Shown here piece by piece: positions 10,301-20,345 of a stretch of 64,000 nt of DNA. The stretch is from positions 14,694,501 to 14,758,500 of the forward strand of contig NC_088320.1 in the NCBI RefSeq assembly GCF_910592395.1. Direction: 5' to 3'. The position numbers were made by a program, and so were the translations under genes. This stretch comes from Lineus longissimus (taxonomy: Eukaryota > Nemertea > Pilidiophora > Heteronemertea > Lineidae). Each line of letters starts with the position of its first letter. The first letter of the stretch is position 1. Below the pieces are notes generated by a model. It did no database searches, was not told the origin of the DNA, and saw only the letters and a list, made by a program, of their open reading frames with translations.

Positions 10301-10400
10301 GAGACGCTAACATATTACGAGGAGAGGCCGTGGCACTTCACAGTGACCATGACGTACATGTATATCATTGAGGAACCGTGTCGTGTCACAGAGAATATGT
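10236..10400. repeat. Four-copy 42-48 bp minisatellite
   Basis: Four successive segments begin GAGGAGCCGTG, GAGGGGCCGCG, GAGAGGCCGTG and GAGGAACCGTG, each followed by a CACAG or CACAGTGA core. Spacing is 42, 42 and 48 bp, so the frame is kept across copies. It recurs between the receptor 3' end and the TM6-TM7 remnant of other type I units, from about 16736, 19816, 25712, 29078, 32156 and 60241. Confidence 0.65.
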
Positions 10401-10408
10401 TATGACGT

Positions 10409-10414
10409 TTTATT
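10409..10414 (-). terminator. Poly(A) signal for the 10542-11576 receptor
   Basis: TTTATT on the plus strand (AATAAA on the sense strand), about 130 bp after the stop. The context GAAAAATAAAACGTCATAAC on the sense strand is repeated below the other type I genes. Confidence 0.6.
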
Positions 10415-10541
10415 TTTCGAATGCCGGGAAATTGTAATTGATGATGGTATATAATATTCGTATTGTCCAGATACCACATGCTAGGGCGAAATTGTGAGAG
10501 AAAAGCATTTGTTTTCTGACATTCTACTCCCAAACCAAATA

Positions 10542-11576
10542 TCAGCCTTGGTTACATTTGAATACCTTTCCCAAGGCTTGTCTAAACCGTCGTCCCAATG
10601 CACAGTAGATAAAGAAATTGACAAAACTGTTCAAATTGCTCAAAAAGTAGGAAATATTGAGAACAAAATAATAGGCATCACGGTCGATATCGAGACCTGA
10701 ATAGGATTTAATTACTCCAAGTACTTGGGAAAGCCCGCCCGGGAGTTCTAGAATAATAAATATCACCACCACTGTGACCACTCTATGCGTAACCACCTTA
10801 ATCAGTTTGGCTCGCTCTGCGTCTTTCTTGGTTAGATGTATAGTAGTCGCCTGATTTAGGCTCAATGATATCAAGCGAGTGAAGATTATAAGGCTCGTTA
10901 TTGGTATCAATGAATTAATAATGATATGAATGACTATAATGTAGGTGATGTGGAAGTAATAGTTAAAGTACAAAGATGTGATCTTCCACCGGGGTAGGAT
11001 CATACGCGAACAAGGGTCGTAACGGAATGTGACTCCGATTGAGAGGAACAGAGGGATTCGATACAAGAGAGCGCCAAAACAGATTGCGGATAGCGAAATG
11101 TAGGCATTCCTCTTTGTGCATAAAGCTGCCGCCAACAGTGGCCTGCAGACAGCAATGAATCGCTCTGTGGCCACACAAATAGTGATATAGATGGATGCAG
11201 TCTTTGAAAAGAAATTCAGTGTAAGGAGATAATTGTATGCGTGCGCATGAAACAAAATATATTTGAACCAAAACCCCGTATGGTTGTACAAGAACTGCAT
11301 TGATTCACCCAATACTTGCGAAACCAAGACTAAACTATCGGTTACTGCTAAACCTTGCAGCAGCACCGAAGTCGATGTGTATGGCCGCTCATGTCCTATA
11401 CCAATAATTGCAAGTATATTTGCTGGAAAGCCAATTACTGTCATGATTAATGTTAATTGTACATTAATGGTGAAAACCGCCAAATCATAGAAACCAATCA
11501 AGGGATTAATTGGATACAAACATGTTCCCTTCTCCCTGGATATGGTGAAAGGAATGGCGTCGTTTGTCGTCGCCAT
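10542..11576 (-). CDS. Intact receptor GPCR, 344 aa, type I
   Basis: Full-length rhodopsin-class receptor with the same residue numbering as its 344 aa paralogues. The start at 11576 is the conserved MATTND, with a good G at -3 and +4. The N-terminal glycosylation sequon at residue 16 is lost (EKGTC instead of ENGTC), but NHTGFW in extracellular loop 1 keeps a sequon. Loop 2 (PRWKITSLYFNYY) lacks the NFT sequon of relatives. TM6 reads ILELPGGLSQVLG, with Glu at 6.48. The tail ends KCNQG. Above it lie a 5' remnant, a TATA-like site (11886-11893) and an intact CRE (12034-12041), so this unit has one of the most complete promoters. Confidence 0.9.
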   Translation of the reverse strand: MATTNDAIPFTISREKGTCLYPINPLIGFYDLAVFTINVQLTLIMTVIGFPANILAIIGIGHERPYTSTSVLLQGLAVTDSLVLVSQVLGESMQFLYNHTGFWFKYILFHAHAYNYLLTLNFFSKTASIYITICVATERFIAVCRPLLAAALCTKRNAYISLSAICFGALLYRIPLFLSIGVTFRYDPCSRMILPRWKITSLYFNYYFHITYIIVIHIIINSLIPITSLIIFTRLISLSLNQATTIHLTKKDAERAKLIKVVTHRVVTVVVIFIILELPGGLSQVLGVIKSYSGLDIDRDAYYFVLNISYFLSNLNSFVNFFIYCALGRRFRQALGKVFKCNQG

Positions 11577-11639
11577 CGCAACTGGTTTTAACCGTCAAAA
11601 CTACGAGCATGAAATAAATATTTTTGTAACATTCAGTTC

Positions 11640-11850
11640 ACCAGTTGTCACCCCTGGATAAAGAAGCTCTTGGTTACACGATAGACCAATTCTGGTCGTT
11701 ACTGCTGCATGCTTATCACTCTGTTGTGTATAAACGGCGAATTACACCAAATTATAGAAACAAATCAAGAGATGTGTCGTATACAAACATAGTCCACGCT
11801 TTATGGATGTGCTGAAAAGAGTGGCCTCGCCAGTTCTCACCATTGTGAAT
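11640..11850 (-). pseudogene. Duplicated receptor 5' end
   Basis: Same position and sequence family as 8589-8828. The sense start is ATGGTGAGAACTGGC, followed by codons for LFSTSIKRGLCLY. The open frame is shorter than in other units. Confidence 0.55.
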
Positions 11851-11885
11851 GTTTCTACCTAAAAGTCTACGAGCGAATCATCACA

Positions 11886-11893
11886 TTTTTATA
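11886..11893 (-). promoter_or_regulatory. TATA-like box (TATAAAAA)
   Basis: On the sense strand CTATAAAAATGTGATGATT lies between the CRE (about 140 bp further upstream) and the decayed 5' copy. The same site is kept at 37281, 58810 and 61894, and mutated in other units. Confidence 0.5.
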
Positions 11894-12033
11894 GAAAAAA
11901 TGCTACTAGCTTTGGCTGTAGTTTCCATCAGGCATTTTGTCAGGTGGCTCTCTGGATAAAGAAGCTCTCGGTTCATGTCAAGATTGGTAAACTAATCTTC
12001 TGGTCGATGCTGCGTATCACTGCCTTGTCGAGG

Positions 12034-12041
12034 TGACGTCA
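12034..12041. promoter_or_regulatory. CRE-type octamer TGACGTCA
   Basis: Perfect palindrome in GTCGAGGTGACGTCATGATC, 458 bp before the receptor ATG at 11576. It matches the consensus bound by CREB/ATF bZIP proteins. Confidence 0.65.
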
Positions 12042-12044
12042 TGA

Positions 12045-12770
12045 TCCAGATTTATTTGGTGAATGGAATGAGAAAGACCTGACTTATTTAAACTGGTTTT
12101 TCAATGTTGCATGAAAAACCGAACTTTCTTTCAGCGTCCGGTAAACATTTGTGTTTTGGCTTATATATCGCCGACTAACTGGAGCGATAAAATAAAAGAA
12201 AACCCGAAGGAAATGATTTCATCAATGTATTGATTATCATCGAAAACAAGGCATCATTATTGGCCAAATATTAAAATTTGTTCCAACACTAACACTTAAC
12301 GAAGTTCTCTTAGCCGCCTATTCGTTTTTCATTAAGTTGGCCAATTTCCAATTCCTGTTGGACAGTTCGAACAAAATTCTCTGTAAATTTCTCACATCCT
12401 GTCCAAATGAGACTGTCTGTGCATCATCTGAAATTACTTGACAATATCCTCCTTTAACTTATGATATTGATCGACGTAAACACCTCCATGATGGTGAACT
12501 CGAACTCCTTTTAGCAATCGGACTACCACTGCAGAGAACCACCGAATATGGATAGAAACGCAGCATAACGCTCTTCGTCAACCTATCAGTCAATGGGACA
12601 CGTAATGAGAACAGTGTAAATAGAGATTATATATTTCTGCAAACCTATTAAATGTATTCAATCACACTAGATGCGTACGTTTGAAAAGAAATATCCACCT
12701 CGCAACTTGAGAAATTGTTTTATAATATCGATGTTGTATTCTGTTTCGGTGATACGGATCATGATACCGG
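12045..12770. repeat. Array spacer
   Basis: The spacer version that runs into a TM3-TM4 cassette, as at 33960-34690, 37435-38250 and 55522-56225. It starts with CCAGATTTATTTGGTGAATG and contains ACACCTCCATGATGGTGAAC near 12480. No open gene is seen. Confidence 0.55.
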
Positions 12771-12773
12771 TAT

Positions 12774-13114
12774 TTAATATTTACAGTTGGAAGCAGTTCT
12801 TGTGTGTATAGGGGGATTCTTCACAAAAACGCCCCGAAACAGATCGCGAATAGTGAAATGTAGGCGTTCCTTTTTGTGCATAAAAGCTTCCGCCCACAGT
12901 GACCTGCAGACAGCAATGAATCGCTCTGTGGCAACACGAACAGTGACACAGATGGATGCTGTCTTTGAAAAGAATATAAGTGTGCGGTGATAACTGTATG
13001 CGTGCGTATGAAACAAAATATTCTCGAACCAAAAACCCGTGTAGTCGCACAGGACCGGCATCGATTCAACAAATACTGGCGAAACCAATTCTGTCCACAA
13101 ACTAAAAAAAACAT
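12774..13114 (-). pseudogene. Truncated receptor cassette, TM3-TM4
   Basis: An open frame of 108 codons runs from VESMPVLCDYTGFWFENILF through TERFIAVCRSLWAEAFMHKK. The frame then leaves the receptor reading in TM4, and the sequence ends at a breakpoint in the block that encodes YRIPLFL. The same breakpoint is present at 34698 and 56232, so these three copies descend from one truncated ancestor. Confidence 0.7.
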
Positions 13115-13129
13115 GTATTCTACTCAGAA

Positions 13130-13810
13130 CTTCACTCGATGTGTCTTAACGTGTCTGACTACGCTTAACCACGCCCTTGACCACACCCTTGTCCCAGACC
13201 TTAACTGGGTCCATTGTTTGCGTATAAATTAGCACGTGCCGTAATTGTCTTCACCGGCAGAAAAACAAGAAACTAACAACGTGACAAATCGCGCGTAAAA
13301 CAAATGAACCAAGCAAGAAGAGGGAAGTCATTCAGTGCAAACTGTGGGTAAAGTTCCTGTGAACAAGGTACCTGGTGTTAATCATCATTGTAAACCTCGT
13401 TCGCCTGTTGCATCTTGGCCTGCGTACACTGAGACATGAGAGACATGGTTTACATAGGGAGGAAATTCCCATAACGTCATTCTCATGAATGAATTATGAA
13501 TAAGTGCCGAAAATATGGGTAACCAATCGGCGTCGTCAGGTGTGTAAAAATCCTATATGACGAAATGCGTAGATGCAATGACGGGGACGAAGCTGAAAGT
13601 CCACCTCGGGGCAATCGGGCAGCTGGAAGACGCTTCCCGCGCTACTAATAACGAATAACGAATAATGAGTTATACTGTACGAATTGAAACTCAATCAGAA
13701 AAAGACTTCGAACGCTTTCAAAAAAAATACATATTAATAAAACAGGGGAAAAACAAACATATTGAAGTAGAAAACCGGCAACTCCTTTAAGATGGGGCCG
13801 GAGAGTGAGG
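13130..13810. repeat. Type II unit flank
   Basis: Close copy of 35055-35750 and 56590-57280, and more distantly of 6660-7355. It carries CACGCCCTTGACCACACCC near 13169 and GACGAAATGCGTAGATGCAA near 13558. TTTATT at about 13815 could be the poly(A) signal of the copy at 13997. Confidence 0.55.
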
Positions 13811-13996
13811 TGAATGCTTTTATTTTCGACATTAATAAAAACAAAGGGTTTCATATGACTCATGATCAAAATCATCTTGTTTCAACCACTGCAACAGGGC
13901 GATGTAGTCGCTTCTTGCTTCTTTTTTGTAGGCAGAAACAAGAGCCACCCTCTAGGTTTCACAAGAAGATCGGGAATTCGTGTCATCATTGCAATA

Positions 13997-15058
13997 TCAA
14001 CTTCGGCGACACTGAAATACCTTCCGCAGGGCTTGTCTGAACCGTTGGCCTGTTGAACAGTAAATGAAGAAATTACAAAAACTGTTTAAATTGCTCAGAA
14101 AGTATGAAATATTGAGAACACCCGAATAGATATCAGAGTCTAAATCGAGACTTGAGTATACTTGAATTGCTCCAGTTATTTGAGAAAGCCCGCCTGGCAT
14201 CTCTAGTATTATAAATATAACCACCACGGTCACCACCCGATACGTAACCATCCTCATTTGTTTGTCTCGCTGTACGTCATTCTTGATGAGATGAGAAATA
14301 GTCGCCTGCTTGAGGCTAGATAATATCAAGCCGGTGAGGATTGAGAGACTAATTATTGGTATCAATGAATTAATAATGATATGAAGGCTTACTATGTATA
14401 TGGTAAAGAAATAATAGTCAAAGTACAAGTCAGTATAATGCCACCAAGGCAAGATCATACGCGAACAAGGGTCGTAACTGAATGCGACTCCGTATGAGAG
14501 GAACAGGGGGATTCTATACAAAAACGCCCCGAAACAGATCGCGAATAGTGAAATGTAGGCGTTCCTTTTTGTGCATATAGCTGCCGCCCACAGAGGTCTG
14601 CAGACAGCAATGAATCGCTCTGTGGCAACACAAGCAGTGACACAGATGGATGCAGTCTTTGAAAAGAAAATCAGTGTGCGGAGATAACTGTATGCGTGCG
14701 TATGAAACAACATATACTCGAACCAAAAACCCCTGTAGATGTACAAGTTTTGCAATCATTTTCCAAATAATACCGAAACCAAGACCAGACTGTCAGCAAC
14801 GGCTAAACCTTGTAGCAGCACAGAAGTTGATGTGTATGGCCGCTCATATCCTATGCCAATAATCGCAAGTATATTTGCTGGAAAGCCAATTACTGCCATG
14901 ATTAATGTTAATGGTACATTAACGGTGAAAATCGCCAAATCATAGAAACCAATCAAAGGCAGTATTGAATACAAACATGTTCCATTCTCTCTGGATATGG
15001 TGAAAGGAATGGTCTCGTTAGTTGTCGCCATCGCAGCTGGTTTCAAATCTACGAGCAT
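13997..15058 (-). pseudogene. Receptor pseudogene with one nonsense codon, type II
   Basis: Otherwise full-length. The usual ATG is at 15031; a loss of DNA above it also puts an upstream ATG (15058, MLVDLKPAAMATT) in frame. An in-frame TGA at 14756-14758 lies after LVLVSVLFGK, where intact type II genes have TCA (Ser) in KSLQDL. Downstream of it the frame stays open to the normal stop, ending FQCRRS. The same TGA occurs in the 12.3 kb duplicate at 27097-27099, so the mutation came before that duplication. Readthrough or use as a truncated receptor cannot be excluded. Confidence 0.85.
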
Positions 15059-15285
15059 AAAGTTGATATTTTTGTAACATCTAGTTCACCAGTTGGCACC
15101 CCTGGATAAAGCAGCTCTTGGTTAGCGATAGACCAATTTTCTGGTGCATGCGTATCACTCTGTTGTGAATAAACGGCGAATAACACCAAATCATAGAAAC
15201 AAATCAAGTGATGTGTCGGATACAAACATAGTCCACGCATCAATATAGATGTGGTAAAAAGAGCGGCCTTGCAAGTTGTCACCAT
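15059..15285 (-). pseudogene. Duplicated receptor 5' end, potential upstream ORF
   Basis: MVTTCKAALFTTSILMRG then LCLYPTHHLICFYDLVLF parallels the receptor N-terminus. The frame runs to 15049, overlapping the extended start at 15058. Confidence 0.6.
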
Positions 15286-15451
15286 CGTCGATGTGTGTTA
15301 CCTCAAATCAACGAGCAAATCAATGTCTACTAGCTTTGACTGTAGCTTCCATCAGTTTGCTCTCTGGATAAAGAAGCTCTCGGTTATACCTCAAGTCAAG
15401 ATCGATGCACTAATGTGCAAGTCATTGTTGCATATAAAACCCGTGTCGAGG

Positions 15452-15459
15452 TGACGTCA
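15452..15459. promoter_or_regulatory. CRE-type octamer TGACGTCA
   Basis: Intact palindrome 421 bp before the ATG at 15031, followed by ATGATCAAG rather than ATGATCCAG. Confidence 0.6.
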
Positions 15460-16490
15460 TGATCAAGTTTTATTCGTTGATTTTGTTGAATTATTTGTTG
15501 AGTGACAAAAACTTGACCATGTTGACTTGATGATCCAATGGCTTTCATGCGGCGAACATTTGTATTTTGGCTTGCTGACAACATATCAGTCACATGTATC
15601 TTGCCGCCAAACAGGAGTGATTAAAGAACACAAACCCCAATGGACTGATTTCATCAATGTGTTGATTATCGTCGGAAACAACGCGTTAAATTGCCAGACG
15701 TTCAACCACCACCACTAACTTATAACGAAGTTCTCTAAGCCGTCAATTCATTTTTCATCCAGCCAATTTCCTATTCCTATGGTGTGATTCGAACAAAACT
15801 CTCTGTTTTTTCTCACATCGGTTTCCAAATGAGACTGGCCGTGAATCACATCCAATTACTTCACAATATCCTCCTTTATCTTGTGATATTGATCAACGTA
15901 AACACCTCCATGATGGTGAACTCGAACTCCTTTTAGCAATCGGACTACCACTGCAGAGAACCACCGAATATGGATAGAAACGCAGCATAACGCTCTTTGT
16001 CAACCTATCAGTCAATGGGGCACAAAAACAGAACAGTGTGAATAGAGAATATAAAGTATATTTCTGTATATTTCCAAAAAGTTTCGATTCAATCACACTA
16101 GATGCGTAATTTTGAAAACAAATGTTCAAACCTTGCAACTGGAGAAATTACTTTATAAGAACGGTGTTGTGTTCGGTTTTGGTGAAAACGGAATACTGTT
16201 GAATGCTGAACAATGGAAGAAATCGGTTTAATGTTTAAGTTTACTGTGAGATGCAGTTCTTGTGAATATTGCTAAACGGTTCATACATCGCTGTGATCAT
16301 ATCTCCCCCATTATACATTCGCAGTCGCCTAATGATGTTCTCACTGAATATACCAAGTCTAGCTAACAAGCAATTTTACACTTCAATTATGCCACTTATT
16401 GAACTCTATCATTCTCTTCTAATTTATCAACGTAGTTTGACTCCGGCAGTTATATAGGCTAATGATGTGAGCTAGGGGGTATTTACTGCC
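15460..16490. repeat. Array spacer, duplicated at 27805-28835
   Basis: Near-identical to 27805-28835 at an offset of 12,342 bp. Short ORFs such as 15396-15593 and 16269-16457 are the same in both copies, but this reflects the recent duplication, not selection. Confidence 0.6.
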
Positions 16491-16494
16491 ACAT

Positions 16495-16735
16495 TTTATT
16501 TTTGATTGCATTAAAACATCTTCTCCAATGCCTGTCTTAATCGACGGCCCGATGCACAGTAGATAAAAAAAATGACAAAGCTGTTTAAATTGCTCAGAAA
16601 GAATGAAATATTAAGAATACCAAAATTGGTCCAGTCTATACCGAGACTTGAATATGATAGAATTAGTCAACGTATTTGTGACATCTCGCCTGGGAGATGT
16701 AAAATCAATACCACTTTGACAACCGGATACGATAC
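16495..16735 (-). pseudogene. Receptor TM6-TM7 remnant
   Basis: Same cassette as 9985-10300, with an altered tail. A minisatellite lacking one internal part lies just above it in transcription order. Confidence 0.6.
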
Positions 16736-16893
16736 AGAGGAGCCGTGTTGCTTCACAGTGATCCTACCGTATTTCAATGAGGGGCCGCGTCGCAACACAG
16801 GGACGCTAACATATTACAAGTAGAGGCCGTGTCACGACGTACATGTAGATCATTGAGGAACCGTGTCGTTTCACAGAGAATATGTTATGACGT

Positions 16894-16899
16894 TTTATT
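16894..16899 (-). terminator. Poly(A) signal for the 17027-18061 receptor
   Basis: AATAAA on the sense strand, about 130 bp below the stop codon. Confidence 0.6.
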
Positions 16900-17026
16900 T
16901 TTCTAATGCCGGGAAATTGTAATTGATAATGGTATATAATATTCGTATTGCCCAGATACCACATGCTATGGCTAAATTGTGAGAGAAAACCATTTGTTTT
17001 CTGACATTCTACTCCCAAACCAAATA

Positions 17027-18061
17027 TCAGTTTTGGTTACATTTGAATACCTTTCCCAAGGCTTGTCTAAACCGTCGTCCCAATGCACAGTAGATGAAGA
17101 AATTGACAAAACTGTTCAAATTGCTCAGAAAGTAGGAAATATCGAGAACGCCAGAATAAGCATTACTGTCGATATCGAGACCTGAATAGGATTGAATTAA
17201 TCCAAGTACTTGGGAAAGCCCGCCCGGGAGTTCTAGAATTATAAATATCACCACCACTGTGACCACTCTATGCGTAACCATCTTAATCAGTTTGGCTCGC
17301 TCTGCGTCTTTCTTGGTGAGATGTCTAGTAGTCGCCTGATTTAGGCTCAATGATATCAAGCGAGTGAAGATTATAAGGCTCGTTATTGGTATCAATGAAT
17401 TAATAATGATATGAATGACTCTAATGTAGGTGATGCTAAAGTAATAGTTAGAGTACAAAGCTGTAAAATTCCACCAGGGTAGGATCATACGTGAGCAAGG
17501 GTCGTAACGAAATGACACCTCGTACGAGAGGAACAGGGGTATTCGATACAAGAAGGCGCCAAAACAGATTGCGGATAGCGAAATGTAGGCATTCCTCTTA
17601 GTGCATAAAGCTGCCGCCAACAGTGGCCTGCAGACTGCAATGAATCGCTCAGTGGCAACACAAATAGTGATATAGATGGATGAAGTCTTTGAAAAGAAAA
17701 TCATCGTGCGGAGATAACTGTATGCGTGCGCATGCAACAAAATATACTCGAACCAAAACCCCGTATAGTTATACAGGGCCTGCATTGATTTACCAAATAC
17801 TTGCGAAATCAAGACTAAACTATCGGTTACTGCTAAACCTTGTAGCAGCACTGAAGTTGATGTGTATGGCCGCTCATATCCTATACCAATAATAGCAAGT
17901 ATATTTGCTGGAAAGCCAATTACTGCCATGATTAATGTTAATGGTACATTAACGGTGAAAACCGCAAAATCATAGAAACCAAGCAAGGGATAAATCGGAT
18001 ACAAACATATTCCATTCTCTCTGGATATGGTGAAAGGAATGGTCTCGTTGGTTGTCGCCAT
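17027..18061 (-). CDS. Intact receptor GPCR, 344 aa, type I
   Basis: Full-length, start at the conserved MATTNET (a sequon at Asn5), stop after KVFKCNQN. The residue 16 sequon is lost (ENGIC). NYTGFW in loop 1 and WWNFT in loop 2 supply sequons. Loop 3 carries HLTKKDAERAKLIKMVTHR, the type I signature. ERF at 138-140, Glu277 at 6.48 and Asn320-Phe321 in TM7 match the family. It is the intact partner of the frameshifted copy at 29369-30402 in the 12.3 kb duplicate. Its CRE is intact (18528-18535) but the TATA-like site is mutated (TTTTTACAAA on the plus strand). Confidence 0.9.
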   Translation of the reverse strand: MATTNETIPFTISRENGICLYPIYPLLGFYDFAVFTVNVPLTLIMAVIGFPANILAIIGIGYERPYTSTSVLLQGLAVTDSLVLISQVFGKSMQALYNYTGFWFEYILLHAHAYSYLRTMIFFSKTSSIYITICVATERFIAVCRPLLAAALCTKRNAYISLSAICFGAFLYRIPLFLSYEVSFRYDPCSRMILPWWNFTALYSNYYFSITYIRVIHIIINSLIPITSLIIFTRLISLSLNQATTRHLTKKDAERAKLIKMVTHRVVTVVVIFIILELPGGLSQVLGLIQSYSGLDIDSNAYSGVLDISYFLSNLNSFVNFFIYCALGRRFRQALGKVFKCNQN

Positions 18062-18124
18062 CGCAGCTGGTTTTAACCTTCAAATCTACGAGCATAAAAT
18101 ATTACTTTTTTTATAACATACAGT

Positions 18125-18350
18125 TCACAAGTTGGCACCCCTGGATAAAGAAGCTCTTGGTTACACGATAGACCAATTTTCTGGTCGTTACTGCGACATG
18201 CGTATCACCCCGTTGCATGTAAACGGCGAATAACACCAAATTATAGAAACAAATCAAACAAATCAAGTGTGGGATACAAACATAGTCCACACTTTATGGA
18301 TGTGCTGAAAAAAGTGGACTCGCCAGTTGTCATCATCGTAGATGTTTTTT
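18125..18350 (-). pseudogene. Duplicated receptor 5' end
   Basis: Decayed copy like 37025-37237, but a short duplication near 18256 (ACAAATCAAACAAATCAAG) breaks the frame. Confidence 0.5.
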
Positions 18351-18527
18351 ACCTTAAAATCTACAAGCAAATCATCACATTTTTACAAAAAAAATGCTAC
18401 TAGCTTTGGCTGTAGTTTCCATCAGGCATTTTGACAGGTGGCTGTCTGGATAAAGAAGCTATCGGTTAAGGTCAAAATTGATGAACTAATCTTCTGGTCG
18501 ATGCTGCGTATCACTGCCTTGTCGAGG

Positions 18528-18535
18528 TGACGTCA
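18528..18535. promoter_or_regulatory. CRE-type octamer TGACGTCA
   Basis: Intact, 467 bp before the ATG at 18061. Confidence 0.65.
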
Positions 18536-18539
18536 TGAT

Positions 18540-19565
18540 CCAGATTTATTTGGTGAATGGAATGAGAAAGACCTGACTTATTCAAACTGGTTTTTCAATG
18601 TTGCATGAAATACCCAACTTTCATGCGGCGTCCGGTAAACATTCGTGTTTTGGCTTATATATTGCCGACTAACTGGAGCGATTAAATAAAACAAAACCCA
18701 AAGGAAATGTTTCATAAAGGTATTGATTATCATCGAAAACAAGGCATCATTATTTGCCAGATATTAAACTTTGTTCCAACACTAACACCTAACGAAGTTC
18801 TCTTAGCCGCCTATTCGTTTTTCATTAAGTTGGCCAAGTTCCAATTCCTGTTGGACAGTTCGAACAAAACTCTTTGTAAATTTCTCACATCCTGTCCAAA
18901 TGAGACTGTCTGTGCATCATCTGAAATTACTTGACAATATCCTCCTTTAACTTATGATATTGATCGACGTAAACACCTCCATGATGGTGAACTCGAACTC
19001 CTTTTAGCAATCGGACTACCACTGCAGAGAACCAGCGAATATGGATAGAAACGCAGCATAACGCTCTTCGTAAACCTATCAGCCAATGGAACATGTAATG
19101 GAAGAGTGTGAATAGAGAATATAAAGTATATTTCTGTAAACCTACCCAAAAAGTTTCGATTCAATCCCACAAGATGTGTAACTTTGAAAACAAATATCCA
19201 CCTTGCAACTGGAGAAATTACTTCATGATATCGGTGTTGTGTTCGATGTTGGTGAAAACGGAATTTTATTGAATGCTGAACAATGGAAGAAATCGCTTTA
19301 ATGTTTAAGTTTACTGTGAGATGCAGTTCTTGTGAATATTGCTAACCGGTTCATTCATCGCTGTGATCATGTATCCCATTAAACATTCGCAGTCGCCTAA
19401 TGATGTTATCACTAAATCTACCAAGTCTAGCTAACAAGCAATTTTACACTTGAGTTATGCCACTTTATGAAATTTATTTTTCTCCTCTGATTTATCAACG
19501 TACTTTGACTCCGGCAGTTATATAGGCTAATGATGTGAGCTAGGGGGTATTTACGGACATTTCAC
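18540..19565. repeat. Array spacer
   Basis: Copies lie at 24435-25475, 30880-31920 and 58965-60010. A plus-strand frame reads FQFLLDSSNKTLCKFLTSCPNETVCASSEIT before a stop; the equivalent is longer at 37727 and 49484. No gene called. Confidence 0.55.
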
Positions 19566-19569
19566 TGCC

Positions 19570-19877
19570 ACATTTTATTTTTGATTGCATTAAAACACCT
19601 TCTCCAATGCTTGTCTAAATCGCCGGCCCGATGCACAGTAGATGAAAAACATGACAAAGCTGTTTAAATTGCTCGAAAAGAATGAAATATTAAGAATACC
19701 AAAATTGGCATAGTCTATATCGAGACTTGAATATGATGGAATTAGTCCCGATATTTGTGACGTCTCGCCTGGGAGAAGTAAAATCAGTACCACTTTGACA
19801 ACCAGATACAATGCAAAGGAGCCGTGTTGCTTCACAGTGATCCTGCCATATTTCAAAGAGGGGCCTCGTCGCAACAT
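19570..19877 (-). pseudogene. Receptor TM6-TM7 remnant, best preserved
   Basis: Open from MLRRGPSLKYGRI through LILLLPGETSQISGLIPSYSS and NISFFSSNLNSFVMFFIYC to GRRFRQALEKVF. It retains TM6 with the sequence LLLPGE, so position 6.48 is Leu in this lineage, not Glu or Trp. The N-terminal two thirds of the receptor is absent. Confidence 0.7.
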
Positions 19878-19989
19878 AGGGACGCTAAAGTAATAATATT
19901 TTTTATTACAGGGAGAGGCCGTGGCACTTCACAGTGACCATGAAATACATGTAGATAATTTAAAAGCCGCGTCGCTTCACAGAGATGTT

Positions 19990-20345
19990 ATGACGTTGTA
20001 TTTTTCCTAATGATGAAATGCGTAGATGCAATGACGGGGACGAAGCTGAAAGTCGACCTCGGGGCACTCGGGCAGCTGGAAGACGCTTCCCGGGCTACAA
20101 ATAACGAATAATGAGTTATACTGGATGAGTTGAAACTAAATATAAAAAAAACTTCGAACGCTTTCAGAAAATTAGGTACTGATGAAACTTGGAAAAAAAC
20201 TAACATATTGAAGTAGAAAACCGCCAACTCCTTTAAGATGGGGCTCCAAGAGCGAGGTGAATGCATTTATTTTCGACGTCAATAAAAACAAAAGGTTTCA
20301 TATGACTCAAAATCAGCTTGTTTCAATCACTGCTACTGTGCGATG
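19990..20345. repeat. Type II-like 3' flank
   Basis: Matches 25905-26240, with GATGAAATGCGTAGATGCAA near 20013. The match ends at about 20346, where NPC2-derived DNA begins. Confidence 0.55.

Noticed and set aside
10963-11271. ORFs of 60-100 codons overlapping the receptors in other frames
   Set aside because: They occur at the same place in every receptor copy and follow the receptor's codon changes; they are shadows of the real frame.
14756-14758. TGA as a selenocysteine codon
   Set aside because: Intact paralogues have TCA (Ser) there, and no reason for a SECIS element was seen; a simple nonsense change is enough.
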